NCBI GenBank assembly: GCA_016286205.1
Contig: JAEESF010000007.1
Location: forward strand, 62,001-126,000
DNA from: Colicola sp016286205
Lineage (GTDB): Bacteria > Bacteroidota > Bacteroidia > Bacteroidales > Paludibacteraceae
Length of the DNA: 64,000 nucleotides
Reading direction: 5' to 3'
Below are positions 41,746-52,812 of the stretch, piece after piece (the stretch's first letter is position 1; every line of letters starts with the position of its first letter). The position numbers and the translations under genes are program-made. Below the pieces are notes generated by a model. That model was not told the DNA's origin. It saw only the letters and a list, made by a program, of their open reading frames with translations, and did no database searches.

Positions 41746-44700
41746 ATGAAACGATTTTACACATGCATTCTGTTGCTAGCAGCCCTGATGGTTGGTACGA
41801 CAGCAGTAATGGCACAAAAATCTGTGCTAGATGAGAATTTCGCAGATGGTTCGCTTCCATCCGGTTGGACAGCGGGCGACTACTGGAAATTCAATGACAA
41901 CAATGCTAAATTTGCAGTATTGACAGAAAACGGTGTGGACACATTGTTCACCCCAGTAATTAATCTCAGCGAATTGGACAACCAGCCGTCTGTAAAGATT
42001 GTTTACAGCAACGTGGCTAATGGCGCCAACATAAATACCTTGCGTATTTTGTATCGCGCTACGGAGCAAGACGCTTGGTCTGTACTACAGGCATTTGAGA
42101 ATGTTACAGACGGGCAGGAAAGCTGGAAAGGCGCACTTCCAGCCGGATTGAGCAACGTACAAATTGCTTTAGCCGGTGCTTATCTTGGTGGCGCGGAGAC
42201 GCGTGTGTATCGTTTGTCGATAGAGAACAAAACGGAGGCAACTAACGCACCAACTAATTTGCGTTACGAGGACCTGACGACCAATTCGGTAACGCTATGG
42301 TGGGATGTATGCTCAAGCCCGAAATTCGTGAGATATAACCTAAAGGTTAATTCAGCCAAAATGACCGATTTGTCAGTTGAAGCTGATGTATTAGACCTAG
42401 AAGGTTGGCCACTGACAGATGAGTTCTACGAACTCAGCGGTTTGGATGCGAACAAGAAATACTGGGTATATGTACAATATGACTGCGGCGATGGCGATGT
42501 ATCGCCTTGGGCAGAATTGGAATTCGCGACTCCATGTGCGGCTATCAGTATTCCGTTTGTGGAAGATTTTGAAGGTGAATTATCTAACTGCTTTACGATT
42601 ATCAATAATTCGACGGCAGCGGCTGTTTCGAACGAGTATCCGTACAATAGTACAAAATCGTTCAAGTTTGTTAACAATAGTGGAACGAATAGCTATCTTT
42701 TCCTTCCGGAATTGAGTGGTAATATTAAGAATTGCCAGATTTCTTTTGTAGCAGCTGCCCAAGAATCAGGCAATAGTTATGCTCGTACCATCGCGATAGG
42801 TGTAAGTACTGATGCTACCGCAGAGAATTTCACAGAGGTCGCAACACTCAATCTGCCGGCAGGAAGAAAATGGGAGAATATTACTGTCTCGTTGGCTGGC
42901 TATGCCGGTACTGGTAAGTATATCGGACTTCGCGCAGGTAATGCAGATAAGGAGAATCGTATCTTCATAGATAATATCCGCGTAGAAGCAAAATCTGCTT
43001 GCCCGAAGCCAATGTTTGTAACCATATCGGAGATAGCTCCGGAGTCAGCTAAAATCAGTTGGACAAAATCGGGAAATGAGACAGAGTGGAATCTAGTAGT
43101 ATCGACTATACCTCTGGCAGATCCAGAAGAAATAGATCCAGATGCTACAAAGGGCGAGTTTGCAGATGCCATCTCTTCCAATCCGTATACGCTGACAGGT
43201 TTGAAGCCTAATACTACTTATTTCGCATACCTGCAGGCGGGTTGTGGCAGTAGCGAGTGGACTAGCGCAGTAGAATTTAAGACGGCCAAGCCGGTTCTTT
43301 TCCCTTACAGCGAGCATTTTGATCGAATGAATCCGGATTTATATACTGACTCCTATTTAGCAGTACCGGAAGGTTGGGTAATGGACGTTAGAAACGCGCA
43401 TGTAGGTGGAACATACTTCGACCAGGTATATTCATCGTCTTATAATTCCTTTGTTCCTTTTCTAATGACGACACAGAACCACGAGGCTACGCCTTATGTC
43501 GGTGCGTCATTGCAGATTAAGGGTCAATCAGATGGTACCAGTTCTGTCAATGCTAACGTAGGTATTGCTATCATGCCAGCTATGCCAGAAGGCGTAATCA
43601 TCAAAGATTTAATGGTTTCATTCTGGGCCCTGTCTACCAACGGCACACAAACTGTTGCCATCGGTGTAGCAAAGACTCAGACGAATGATTTGCCAACGGG
43701 CGGTCAACTGGGAGATAATATCACAGTGGTTAACACCATCTCGATTGCTGCAAACGAATGGAAGAAATGTAACGTACTTCTAAAAAATTACACAGGAGAT
43801 GGACGTTATATAGTATTCTCTGTTGTTCCTCCTACGACTGCAACACCGACAATCTATATCGATGATATTGAGATAGATTATGCTCCGGATTGCAATCCTA
43901 TTAACGGATTAGCCGCAGAGGCATTAAGCGTTAATTCAGCCAAAGCGACATGGACAGATGGTTCGAGTGCAACATCATGGAAAGTAAAAGTTTCTTCTAC
44001 AGAAATTGATCCTAGTGCTGCAGATGGCGATATTGCTAATGAAACCGTAAGTACAAAAGAATATACGGCTACTGGTTTAGCAATGGGAACCACCTATTAT
44101 TTCTATGTTAGCCCTGCTTGTGGTGATATGTGGGAAAGCACTAGCGTAACAACATTGGTGGGCCTTCAGGTTCCATACTACAATGATTTCCAAAGCGAAC
44201 CACAAGGAAACAACGCATCCCGCGGTCCTAAGAACTGGATATTAGGTAATATCAACATAACGGCAGCAGTCGGTACGCAAACCAACATCCCATATGTATA
44301 TAATACAGCGATGACGGCTGCTCCTGCAGGCGTAGAGAAACCGAACTTATATTTCTACCACACCAATGGCGCTACCAGTACCGGAGCATATGCTATCATG
44401 CCCGAATTGTTGAACGCTGATGTAAAAGACTTAAAGATAATGTTCTATGGATCATACAATTCTACAACTGTATCGGCTAACTATAGCAAGGGTATGATTC
44501 GTGTAGGTGTAGTTAATAGTCCTAGTGATATTAACAAGACCGATGCATTCTCGAAAGTGACTTTGGTAAAGACATTATATTGCTCCGCTCCAAAGATAAC
44601 GGAAATGTTTACTGTGGACATGTCTTCGTACGCGGGAAGTGGAAAATATATAGTGTTCTATTCAGATACAGCTAAGTATAATTATTTCCAATTAGACAAC

Positions 44701-47700
44701 TTATCGGTTTCTTTAGCATCCGCTCCGCAGAAAGTATCCGACTTTGTAGTATCTGCTAAAACAGAAACGACAGCAACCTTTACTTGGACGGAGAATGGAA
44801 ATGCGACCAAGTGGGATGTTCGCGTATTTGCTACAGAACAGGCAGATCCAGAAGCAGGAACGCCGATATGGTCGGAACAAGTAACGTCTATACCAGCTAC
44901 GGCCACTGGATTGAGTCACTCTACGCAATATTATGCATACGTTCGCGCCGTACAAGATAATGGAAACGGTGATTGGAGCGCAGTTTCGTTCTGGACTGAG
45001 ACTGGAGAATGGTCGTTGCCATTTGCGGAGAACTTTGATAGTTATATCTCTACTTCGTCCTACCGATCATTACCAGAGTATTACTATATTACTACTCCGG
45101 TGGGGGTGTATACTTATGTAAAGAATTTGGGAGGAGGATTGTATTTGTACAATCAAGCCACATCATCTTCCAAAACAAACATTTTTGCTTTCCCACCATT
45201 TAACAAACCAGTTAATACGTTACAAATGGCGTTTATAGCACGTTCTGATGCAGGAACAACAGCTAACGAAAGCGCGCAACAAACGGCTATTGACCAATCA
45301 TATACAGAAATAGGTGTGCTGGAAGACGATAATACCTTTACTCTTGTATATTCATTCAGAGTGACAAATGCTCTAGAGTGGGAAGAACAATATATAAACT
45401 TCCAAAGCTACACGGGAGTAGGCAAACGTATAGCAATTCGTTCGGATTACAACAAATTTAACAAGACGTCAGCTATCCGAATTGATGACGTATTAATTAG
45501 TGAAATTCCGACCTGTGGACGTTTGATGGGTGTAGAGGTTAGCGAGATAGATTCTACTTCAGCAACCATCGCCTGGAGTCCAATCAAGACAGAGACCGCT
45601 TGGAATATAAAGGTAAGTAGTAGACCATTGAGTGATCCAGATGCTGAGACTGCAGATGGATTCGATGGTCAAGTTACTTCACAAACTCAAGCATTGAGCG
45701 AGCTCTATGATGATACCTACTACTACGTTTATATCCAACCAGTTGACGCTGCAAATAGCTGCGTAGGAGACTGGAGCAGTCCTACAAAATTCCGTACTCT
45801 ATGTAAGAAACAGTCATTCCCCTATTCCGAGAACTTTGACGAGGGATATGAGACTGGTCAGGGGAAAGATCTCCGCTGCTTGATTTTGAGTGGTCAAGAT
45901 GTAAATCATTCATATATTACGACACGTGGTGCAACGGGGAATAAGGCTCTCTACCTACGTCAGGTAACGAAGGATCACAATAATTATCTTGCGTTTCCTG
46001 CATTGAGTGTAGATAGTGTAAAACGTTTACAACTGAGTATGAAGGTCAATCCGGGTGGAACATCAACTACAAACTACTATTATTACGAAGTAGGTGTGAT
46101 GACGAATCCGAACGATCCGAATACGTTTGTTTCTATGAAGTTAGACTCGGTTCAAGGAGCAAGTAACACCACATTCTATGATAGAGCATATACTTTTGAG
46201 AACTATGTGGGAGACGATTATGGAGCATTTGGTACATATGTTGCACTACATCCGCTTCACTATAAAGATCCGACAAAAACAACGTATTATGCCGGTTATG
46301 TTTATATTGATGATGTAACGATAGACTTTATCGAGACTTGTGCGGCACCGACGGATTTGACAGCAGATTCCTTAGGTATAGATTCTGTCAAATTGATATG
46401 GAAATCAGATGATAGGTCAGCAACTCATCGTGTACGTATCTTTGACAATGCTACGGCAAACCCCAATAGCGATACGTTTATTGCGGAGGCGGTTGTTAAT
46501 GACTCGGTAGCTATTCTTGAAGGATTGACAGGCAACACCATTTACTATGCGTATGTTCGCAAGGAATGTGGTGGGGAAAATGGCAATAGCAAGTGGTGTT
46601 CGGTTTATCAGTTCAAAACTAACTGTCCGGAAGTAAATCCGTTGCCTTATTCAGATGATTTCGAGATATATGCAACAAATGTTGCACCTGATTGCTGGAC
46701 GGCATTAAATGGTCCGGAAATAAGTGCACCGGGTGGTAGCGGAAAAATACAAGGAAAAGCTTATGTGAGCGGCTCTACATATGCAGCTACTGGTGCGCAA
46801 GGTTTGCTGATATCGTCTACTGGCGGTTCTACTTCTAGCGATCCGAATAGTGGTACATACACCACGGCATCTATTGTAACGCCGGCATTGGATGTAACAA
46901 ACCTCAATGAGTTACTCGTTTACTTTGATTGCAAATCAGGTTCTGCAGGAGGCGCTCTGAAGATAGAGGCCGTTTCTGACAATACAGAGGATGCAAACGC
47001 TATTGTTATTACACAAATAAGCGATCTTCCGAATGCATGGAGTAAGGTGTATATAAAGTTGGGTGACTATTATACTTCGGTACAACCTTATAAGTATTTG
47101 CGGTTCACTCCGGCAATTAAAGGTAAGTCTATTTACATAGACAATATTGTATTTACCAAAGATCTGAGTGTCATTCTGCCGGTAGAGAACTTAACTCTGC
47201 AAATGTTGACTGAGACTAGTATAAAGTTCTCCTTCGAGGAACCAATCTCTACAATCAATCAGTGGCAAGTAGCTTATGTTATTGCAGGTGGAGATATAGC
47301 AGATGCTACGATCCAAACTATAGATGCTACAGAGTACACTATTACCGGATTGGCTTCCAACACAAGTTACGACATATATGTTCGTAGCAGCGAAGCTGGA
47401 GATGAGTGGGTAGGTCCGTTGACCGCCACCACATTCCAAACACCGACATCTATCCCATATGAGACAGGATTTGAGAATAATGTAGATAATGGGCTTTGGG
47501 CAATACATAATGTGAAGACTGTGCAAGGCGCATTCTATCCAAACTTCTTTATTGTTGGTGATGCTGCTAAATGTAATGGTACAGGTGAAAATGCATTGTT
47601 TGTAACGGATGATAGTGTATCGTATTCCTATCACACCTACAATACTGCAGCCTCAGATGTTTGGGCTACGCGTAACATTAAGATAGATGCAGCCGGTACA

Positions 47701-50370
47701 TACAGGTTTAGCTTCAAAGTTAAAGTTCCAGGCAATAAGGATGTCAATCAGGACAACTGGGATAGTGATTATGCAACAGCCCATCTCTTCCCCGCCGGCG
47801 CAACCTTTAAGGCAGCAACGGCGACCATGCTTGACGGGACAACTCGCAACGGTGGTACTGAAACGGATGTGCCTGCGAAGAATATCTATTCATTAATGGG
47901 CAAGACATATCAACAAGATGATTGGGAGTGGGTAAGTAGGACACTGGATGTCAGCGAATCCGGAATCTACTCTTTGGCTATCTATTGGGACAACGCATCA
48001 GTAGGAGCTCTCACTGGACAACCTGTTGCGGTGGATAGTGTTATTGTGGAAGAATATCTCTGCACCACGCCGAAGAACTTTGAGTATGTCAATCGTGCAG
48101 CCACTGCAGTTTCTCTCAAATGGTTTGGTGGTAAATGCAAGGACTTTGAGTATGTAGTTTCACGTTATGCTAACTTGGGTGATCCTGCTCTTATCGATGC
48201 TGAAGATAAAGTGACAAGCGGTACGTTAACCGAAGGCCCGCAGGTTGCGATATCTAATTTGCTACCAAATACAAATTATAGTTTGTATGTGCGTACGATT
48301 TGTCCGGAAGGTTATACTGATTGGGTAGAGTTTGATTTCGAAACTCCATGTATGTTAGAGACGCTGCCATACATAGAGGCATTCACGGAGACTCCAGAGT
48401 GCTGGATATTGAGCGGTGCTTCCGTAGGAACGATAAAGATAGGAACCAGTTCAACCAATTATGAGGTTTGGAATCGACTTACGTTGAACGCTACCAGCGG
48501 TATGGCAATTCTTCCGGAATTAGATGTAGATTTGCGGAAAGTAGAAGTAGAAATGGGTATCTTCAACACTTCCTCGCAATATGGTGCAATATCATTAGGT
48601 ATTATGGATAATACTTGGGATGTGTCCACTTTCCAAGAGGTTGCGTTCTTCCAAACTGCTATCAAAACGCCTAATGCAGGTAGTACGTATACTACGGCTA
48701 CATTGGAGGTGTTCAACAAGATGCTGAACCTCTATCAGGGCGCTGGCAAGGTATTGGCTATCAAGAATGCTACAGCCAATACTATTGGAATCAAGTATGT
48801 CAAGTTGACGGAACTGCCAGACTGTGTGAAACCGCAGCAGGTAGAGTTGACTTATCCGACGGAAACCGGAGTAACGGTTAACTGGATTGCTGGTGTTGAG
48901 GATCTATGGGAGATCAAACTCAATGATTCGATTATAGAGAATGTAACAAGCAATCCGTACCGCATTACTGGTCTGGAGCAAGGTACGACATACACTATTT
49001 CGGTTCGTGCAATCTGCGATGCAACCCATACAAGTGAATGGTCAGCAGCTGTTAAATTCCAAACGACATGTGGAGTAAATGCACTGCCGCTGACGGAAGA
49101 CTTTAGCAGTTTGGCTCAGCCTATGAGCACAACCGATCTTAAGCGTGCTATGCTGATATGTTGGGAAAATATGGTATCCAAGAATAGTATTGATCAAGTA
49201 TTCAAGGGTAAAGACCTCCCAATCGTACCGACAAGTAGTGTATATGTAGGTGATGTATGGGTTTCGAACTGGATTAACGCATTGGGTGGTTACGCACAAT
49301 TGCACTCGTATCGTCGAGGTTCACCAACTTATCGCTATAAGTGGTTCGTAAGTCCTCAGTTTGCTATTGAGGGAGATGCTACGCTAAGCTTTGATATTCG
49401 CGTTTGCAACAATGTGGGTAATGCAGCTGTCAATCCAGATCGTACGTTCGTGGCTATTTCTACCGACAATGGTGCAAGCTGGAAGAAAGCTGATGCAACA
49501 GAGATTACAGGAATTGACTCGGTTTACACGACGAAATCCATTTCCCTTGACAAATATGCCGGTCAAAATATCCGTATAGCCTTCTATGATGAGAACGTAA
49601 ATAGTACGCAGAAGTATGGAGAGCAACCGTTCATCTTGATTGACAATGTTCGTATGAACTGCTCGGATACATATCCATTTACAGACAATGCTTGCCAGGG
49701 TGTGGATTACGAAGGCAATGGTTTCTCTATTGCGAAAGAGGATCTGCCGCTGGCAGGCCAGGATAGCACCTACTATCGTTTTGCTAAGAACGATGGCAAC
49801 GGTTGCGATAGTATCGTTGCACTGACGATTACTACGCATACTGCTTCGCCTGTTGTGACGGTATATGATACCATCTGCGAAGGTCAGAGTTACACCTACG
49901 GAGGTCAGACGCTGACGGAATCTAACCCGGACGGACAGCCGTACCACTTGTATGGCCAGACGGTTTACGGATGCGACAGTATCATTGATTTGTACCTAAA
50001 CGTACAAAAGAAGGATACGATCACTCAGGAACCGCTGACAGTTCCGCAGACCATCCTTCCGTATGTAGTAGACGAATACTATACCATCCCGGAAGGAACG
50101 GCTCTGGGTCAATACGAACAGATTGTTCCGCAGGGTGACGGATGTATCGCCTATCGCTATCTGATCACCATTGTAGATCGTGGAACAGGCCTCATCAACA
50201 TCACCGATGGCGTAGACCGCGTAGAGGTTTACGATGCTCTGGGACGTAAAGTACAAACACTAACGAACCAGAGCGGAGTAGTACAACTCGATCTGCCTGT
50301 CGGAATGTACATGATTCGCACTACGATGCTCAGTGGTGACACAATGAGCAATAAGATTGTGATTAAGTAA
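41746..50370 (+). CDS. Giant fibronectin-III adhesin-like T9SS cargo
   Basis: 2874 residues. Signal peptide (ILLLAALMVGTTAVMA), then alternating choice-of-anchor/MAM-like modules (LDENFADGSLPSGW, PFVEDFEGELSNCF, PYSEHFDRMNPD, PYYNDFQSEPQG, PFAENFDSYIS, PYSENFDEGYE, PYSDDFEIYAT, PYETGFENNVDNG, LPYIEAFTETPECW, PLTEDFSSLAQ) and at least nine fibronectin-III-like modules (for example APTNLRYEDLTTNSVTLWW, CPKPMFVTISEIAPESAKISW, CVKPQQVELTYPTETGVTVNW). Two CDSI segments (NGCDSIVALTITTH, YGCDSIIDLYLNV) precede a canonical type A T9SS sorting domain (VEVYDALGRKVQTL...GMYMIRTTML...NKIVIK). A likely cell-surface adhesin or matrix-binding protein; ligand unknown. Confidence 0.85.
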   Translation: MKRFYTCILLLAALMVGTTAVMAQKSVLDENFADGSLPSGWTAGDYWKFNDNNAKFAVLTENGVDTLFTPVINLSELDNQPSVKIVYSNVANGANINTLRILYRATEQDAWSVLQAFENVTDGQESWKGALPAGLSNVQIALAGAYLGGAETRVYRLSIENKTEATNAPTNLRYEDLTTNSVTLWWDVCSSPKFVRYNLKVNSAKMTDLSVEADVLDLEGWPLTDEFYELSGLDANKKYWVYVQYDCGDGDVSPWAELEFATPCAAISIPFVEDFEGELSNCFTIINNSTAAAVSNEYPYNSTKSFKFVNNSGTNSYLFLPELSGNIKNCQISFVAAAQESGNSYARTIAIGVSTDATAENFTEVATLNLPAGRKWENITVSLAGYAGTGKYIGLRAGNADKENRIFIDNIRVEAKSACPKPMFVTISEIAPESAKISWTKSGNETEWNLVVSTIPLADPEEIDPDATKGEFADAISSNPYTLTGLKPNTTYFAYLQAGCGSSEWTSAVEFKTAKPVLFPYSEHFDRMNPDLYTDSYLAVPEGWVMDVRNAHVGGTYFDQVYSSSYNSFVPFLMTTQNHEATPYVGASLQIKGQSDGTSSVNANVGIAIMPAMPEGVIIKDLMVSFWALSTNGTQTVAIGVAKTQTNDLPTGGQLGDNITVVNTISIAANEWKKCNVLLKNYTGDGRYIVFSVVPPTTATPTIYIDDIEIDYAPDCNPINGLAAEALSVNSAKATWTDGSSATSWKVKVSSTEIDPSAADGDIANETVSTKEYTATGLAMGTTYYFYVSPACGDMWESTSVTTLVGLQVPYYNDFQSEPQGNNASRGPKNWILGNINITAAVGTQTNIPYVYNTAMTAAPAGVEKPNLYFYHTNGATSTGAYAIMPELLNADVKDLKIMFYGSYNSTTVSANYSKGMIRVGVVNSPSDINKTDAFSKVTLVKTLYCSAPKITEMFTVDMSSYAGSGKYIVFYSDTAKYNYFQLDNLSVSLASAPQKVSDFVVSAKTETTATFTWTENGNATKWDVRVFATEQADPEAGTPIWSEQVTSIPATATGLSHSTQYYAYVRAVQDNGNGDWSAVSFWTETGEWSLPFAENFDSYISTSSYRSLPEYYYITTPVGVYTYVKNLGGGLYLYNQATSSSKTNIFAFPPFNKPVNTLQMAFIARSDAGTTANESAQQTAIDQSYTEIGVLEDDNTFTLVYSFRVTNALEWEEQYINFQSYTGVGKRIAIRSDYNKFNKTSAIRIDDVLISEIPTCGRLMGVEVSEIDSTSATIAWSPIKTETAWNIKVSSRPLSDPDAETADGFDGQVTSQTQALSELYDDTYYYVYIQPVDAANSCVGDWSSPTKFRTLCKKQSFPYSENFDEGYETGQGKDLRCLILSGQDVNHSYITTRGATGNKALYLRQVTKDHNNYLAFPALSVDSVKRLQLSMKVNPGGTSTTNYYYYEVGVMTNPNDPNTFVSMKLDSVQGASNTTFYDRAYTFENYVGDDYGAFGTYVALHPLHYKDPTKTTYYAGYVYIDDVTIDFIETCAAPTDLTADSLGIDSVKLIWKSDDRSATHRVRIFDNATANPNSDTFIAEAVVNDSVAILEGLTGNTIYYAYVRKECGGENGNSKWCSVYQFKTNCPEVNPLPYSDDFEIYATNVAPDCWTALNGPEISAPGGSGKIQGKAYVSGSTYAATGAQGLLISSTGGSTSSDPNSGTYTTASIVTPALDVTNLNELLVYFDCKSGSAGGALKIEAVSDNTEDANAIVITQISDLPNAWSKVYIKLGDYYTSVQPYKYLRFTPAIKGKSIYIDNIVFTKDLSVILPVENLTLQMLTETSIKFSFEEPISTINQWQVAYVIAGGDIADATIQTIDATEYTITGLASNTSYDIYVRSSEAGDEWVGPLTATTFQTPTSIPYETGFENNVDNGLWAIHNVKTVQGAFYPNFFIVGDAAKCNGTGENALFVTDDSVSYSYHTYNTAASDVWATRNIKIDAAGTYRFSFKVKVPGNKDVNQDNWDSDYATAHLFPAGATFKAATATMLDGTTRNGGTETDVPAKNIYSLMGKTYQQDDWEWVSRTLDVSESGIYSLAIYWDNASVGALTGQPVAVDSVIVEEYLCTTPKNFEYVNRAATAVSLKWFGGKCKDFEYVVSRYANLGDPALIDAEDKVTSGTLTEGPQVAISNLLPNTNYSLYVRTICPEGYTDWVEFDFETPCMLETLPYIEAFTETPECWILSGASVGTIKIGTSSTNYEVWNRLTLNATSGMAILPELDVDLRKVEVEMGIFNTSSQYGAISLGIMDNTWDVSTFQEVAFFQTAIKTPNAGSTYTTATLEVFNKMLNLYQGAGKVLAIKNATANTIGIKYVKLTELPDCVKPQQVELTYPTETGVTVNWIAGVEDLWEIKLNDSIIENVTSNPYRITGLEQGTTYTISVRAICDATHTSEWSAAVKFQTTCGVNALPLTEDFSSLAQPMSTTDLKRAMLICWENMVSKNSIDQVFKGKDLPIVPTSSVYVGDVWVSNWINALGGYAQLHSYRRGSPTYRYKWFVSPQFAIEGDATLSFDIRVCNNVGNAAVNPDRTFVAISTDNGASWKKADATEITGIDSVYTTKSISLDKYAGQNIRIAFYDENVNSTQKYGEQPFILIDNVRMNCSDTYPFTDNACQGVDYEGNGFSIAKEDLPLAGQDSTYYRFAKNDGNGCDSIVALTITTHTASPVVTVYDTICEGQSYTYGGQTLTESNPDGQPYHLYGQTVYGCDSIIDLYLNVQKKDTITQEPLTVPQTILPYVVDEYYTIPEGTALGQYEQIVPQGDGCIAYRYLITIVDRGTGLINITDGVDRVEVYDALGRKVQTLTNQSGVVQLDLPVGMYMIRTTMLSGDTMSNKIVIK

Positions 50371-50382
50371 TCACGTATTTCG

Positions 50383-50408
50383 GATAGCCCGATTGGGTTC
50401 GGGCTATC
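50383..50408 (+). terminator. Hairpin after the giant gene, no T-tract
   Basis: GATAGCCCG pairs with CGGGCTATC around an 8-nt loop. TGCCAAAGC follows instead of Ts, so this may protect the mRNA end or attenuate rather than fully terminate; the protease gene starts 22 bases later without a visible promoter. Confidence 0.5.
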
Positions 50409-50430
50409 TGCCAAAGCAAAAACATCAACT

Positions 50431-52812
50431 ATGCGCAGAGTATTTATCATATTAATAGGAGTCATTATTGGCACGAACCTATGGGCCGCGCCGCGAACGC
50501 CGCAAGAGGCCAAAGCCATAGCCGGCAGTTTCGTACAAGCTCGCGCTCAAACCAATGGTGCTAAGCGAGTGTCTGCCAAGATGGACATAGCAGCTGCGTC
50601 CACGGCCTATTATGCCATCAATGCAGGGAACGGTTATGTCGTAGTATCGGCTGACGATCGATTGCCTGATGTGCTGGGCTACAGTGACAATGGCACGTTT
50701 GATGCGAATAATATGTCTCCGGCAATGCGTTTCTGGCTGGCATGTTATGATGAGGAACTGGAGTCGATTGCTAACCAATCGATTGCTAATCATCCCCGTC
50801 AGGCTACTGCTTCGGTAGAGCCGCTTATGCAAAGCAAATGGAATCAATCGGCGCCGTATAACGATTTAGCGCCGGCCTATAATGATGAGGGTTCGAAATG
50901 CGTGACGGGTTGTGTGGCTACGGCCATGGCGCAAGTGATGTATTATCACCGCCATCCGCAGCAAGGCACCGGTTCGCATTCGTATCTCTGGATATGCACC
51001 GAACCTGTTGGCAAATCGGGAACTCTGTCGGCTAATTTCGGCAATACGACCTACGATTGGGCCAATATGCTGGACAATTACCGTTCGGGTTATACGCAAG
51101 CCCAGGCGGATGCGGTAGCTACGCTGATGTATCATTGTGGTGTATCCATCAATATGGGCTACGGCCAGTCCAGCGGCGCATATACGGAGAAAGTGCCGGC
51201 AGCACTGCATGACTATTTCAGGTACGATGCCAACTACCAGAGGATTCAGAAAGTGATGTATCCTGTGGATAGCCTGAATGCGATTATCGCATCAGAACTC
51301 TCTGCCAGCAGGCCCGTTATCGTCAGCGGAAGCAATGACGAAGGTGGCCACGCATTCGTTTGCGACGGATGTGACAATCGTGGCTATTTTCATATCAATT
51401 GGGGATGGGGCGGTAGTAATGACGGTTATTATCTGTTGACGGCTCTGAACCCCGGCAAATCGCAGGGAATAGGCGGAACCACCAAAGGTTATAACAAAGG
51501 CACATGTTTCTTCATCGGTCTGCAACCGACACAAACCAGTTCGCCAAAATCCATTCCGCAGATGGCAACCACCACGTTCTCGGTAAGCAGTCAGTCCTTC
51601 AATCGCGGAACATCTTTCACGGTCTCGATAGCCAAGCTCCAGAACTACGGTCTGACTAATTTCTCCGGCAGCTATGGTGTGGCTCTGTACGATGAAGATG
51701 AGACCACGCTGGTGCGCGTGCTGAAGCAAGAAGATAACTATTCGCTCAGCGCGGGTTATTATCGCACCTCATCGGCCAATCTGTCGGCTTCGATTCCGAC
51801 ATCGACAACAACCGTACCGAATGGTACCTACCATCTATGCGTCGTCTACAAGGATGCTAACTACGGATGGATGCGGATGATGTGTACCGAAGACGATTAC
51901 TACAAGACACTCGAGATAAGCGGCAATACGGTAACTTTCTACGCCAACGATGCGGAGCCTGAATTGTCGTTGACAGCGCCTATCGCATTTGCTGAGGGAG
52001 TTAATCTGGATTCTGTTCCAAAGACCGGAGCACCGTTGTCTTTCTCAGTAAAGAATACCGGAGGCACATTCCGTGGCGATATATCGGCTCGTATCTACAA
52101 GGGCGCTTTTTCGAAAGGACAATACGAGATAGTTGATTCGGTTGTGCTACGTCGCAGCCAGACGTTGAGTTCGGCATTGCAGGAGGCATTTGATCCCAAC
52201 CTCTTGCTGGAAACGCAGTACAAGATGAAACTCTGTTGGCGTGCGAATGCCAATGACAGTTGGCACGATTTCACTCCGGCTGGTTATGCTGAGTTGCAAT
52301 TCAAACTGTATGACTCAGAGTCGCATCTGGCACTGACCGATACGATCCGTTTTGACAACAACGACAGTGTGCCGCGCAACAATGCGAATCTCTATTATTC
52401 GATTCGCAATACTGGTGCGCCATTTGAAGGAGAACTTCAGGTATTCTTCTACAAGAATGGATTCTCTAAGGGGCAAAGCGAACTGCGCTCTATCACTATA
52501 GGAACCAATGAGACCCTCTCTGGTGCATTCTCCGGCCCTCTCTCTCAACCGGCAGACACGTATACCGTAATATTGCGATACAGGTTGCTAGAGGGAGAAT
52601 GGCAAGACTTCTTGGATATAAATGATAATAATATAGGTTCGATAGAGGCAACGCTGGTGGACGAAGTAGCCACCGCCCTGATTGATGTGGATGGTGAGGC
52701 TACGGTAGAACGCAAACTGCTGATGCGGATGGGCATAGGTGACCTATACCTGATAACTATCTCGACTGGAGACAAAGTACAACATAAAAAAGTATTTATA
52801 CTCGCTCAATGA
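50431..52812 (+). CDS. C10-family cysteine protease (streptopain/SpeB type)
   Basis: 793 residues. Signal peptide to about Ala20, an N-terminal propeptide (~21-130; AYYAINAGNGYVVVSADDRLPDVLGYS), then the C10 peptidase domain: CVTGCVATAMAQVMYYH with catalytic Cys161, GGHAFVCDG with His307, and HINWGWGGSNDGYY with the Trp after His. Two CARDB/Fn3-like beta domains (~380-490, ~510-740) follow and the C-terminus DLYLITISTGDKVQHKKVFI resembles a degenerate type A T9SS tail. C10 enzymes act outside the cell on host or dietary protein. The TGA overlaps the next ATG (ATGA). Confidence 0.9.
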   Translation: MRRVFIILIGVIIGTNLWAAPRTPQEAKAIAGSFVQARAQTNGAKRVSAKMDIAAASTAYYAINAGNGYVVVSADDRLPDVLGYSDNGTFDANNMSPAMRFWLACYDEELESIANQSIANHPRQATASVEPLMQSKWNQSAPYNDLAPAYNDEGSKCVTGCVATAMAQVMYYHRHPQQGTGSHSYLWICTEPVGKSGTLSANFGNTTYDWANMLDNYRSGYTQAQADAVATLMYHCGVSINMGYGQSSGAYTEKVPAALHDYFRYDANYQRIQKVMYPVDSLNAIIASELSASRPVIVSGSNDEGGHAFVCDGCDNRGYFHINWGWGGSNDGYYLLTALNPGKSQGIGGTTKGYNKGTCFFIGLQPTQTSSPKSIPQMATTTFSVSSQSFNRGTSFTVSIAKLQNYGLTNFSGSYGVALYDEDETTLVRVLKQEDNYSLSAGYYRTSSANLSASIPTSTTTVPNGTYHLCVVYKDANYGWMRMMCTEDDYYKTLEISGNTVTFYANDAEPELSLTAPIAFAEGVNLDSVPKTGAPLSFSVKNTGGTFRGDISARIYKGAFSKGQYEIVDSVVLRRSQTLSSALQEAFDPNLLLETQYKMKLCWRANANDSWHDFTPAGYAELQFKLYDSESHLALTDTIRFDNNDSVPRNNANLYYSIRNTGAPFEGELQVFFYKNGFSKGQSELRSITIGTNETLSGAFSGPLSQPADTYTVILRYRLLEGEWQDFLDINDNNIGSIEATLVDEVATALIDVDGEATVERKLLMRMGIGDLYLITISTGDKVQHKKVFILAQ

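Noticed and set aside
49384..49947. 187-residue minus-strand frame within the giant adhesin gene
   Set aside because: Composition mirrors the Thr/Asn/Gly-rich coding strand and there is no start context.
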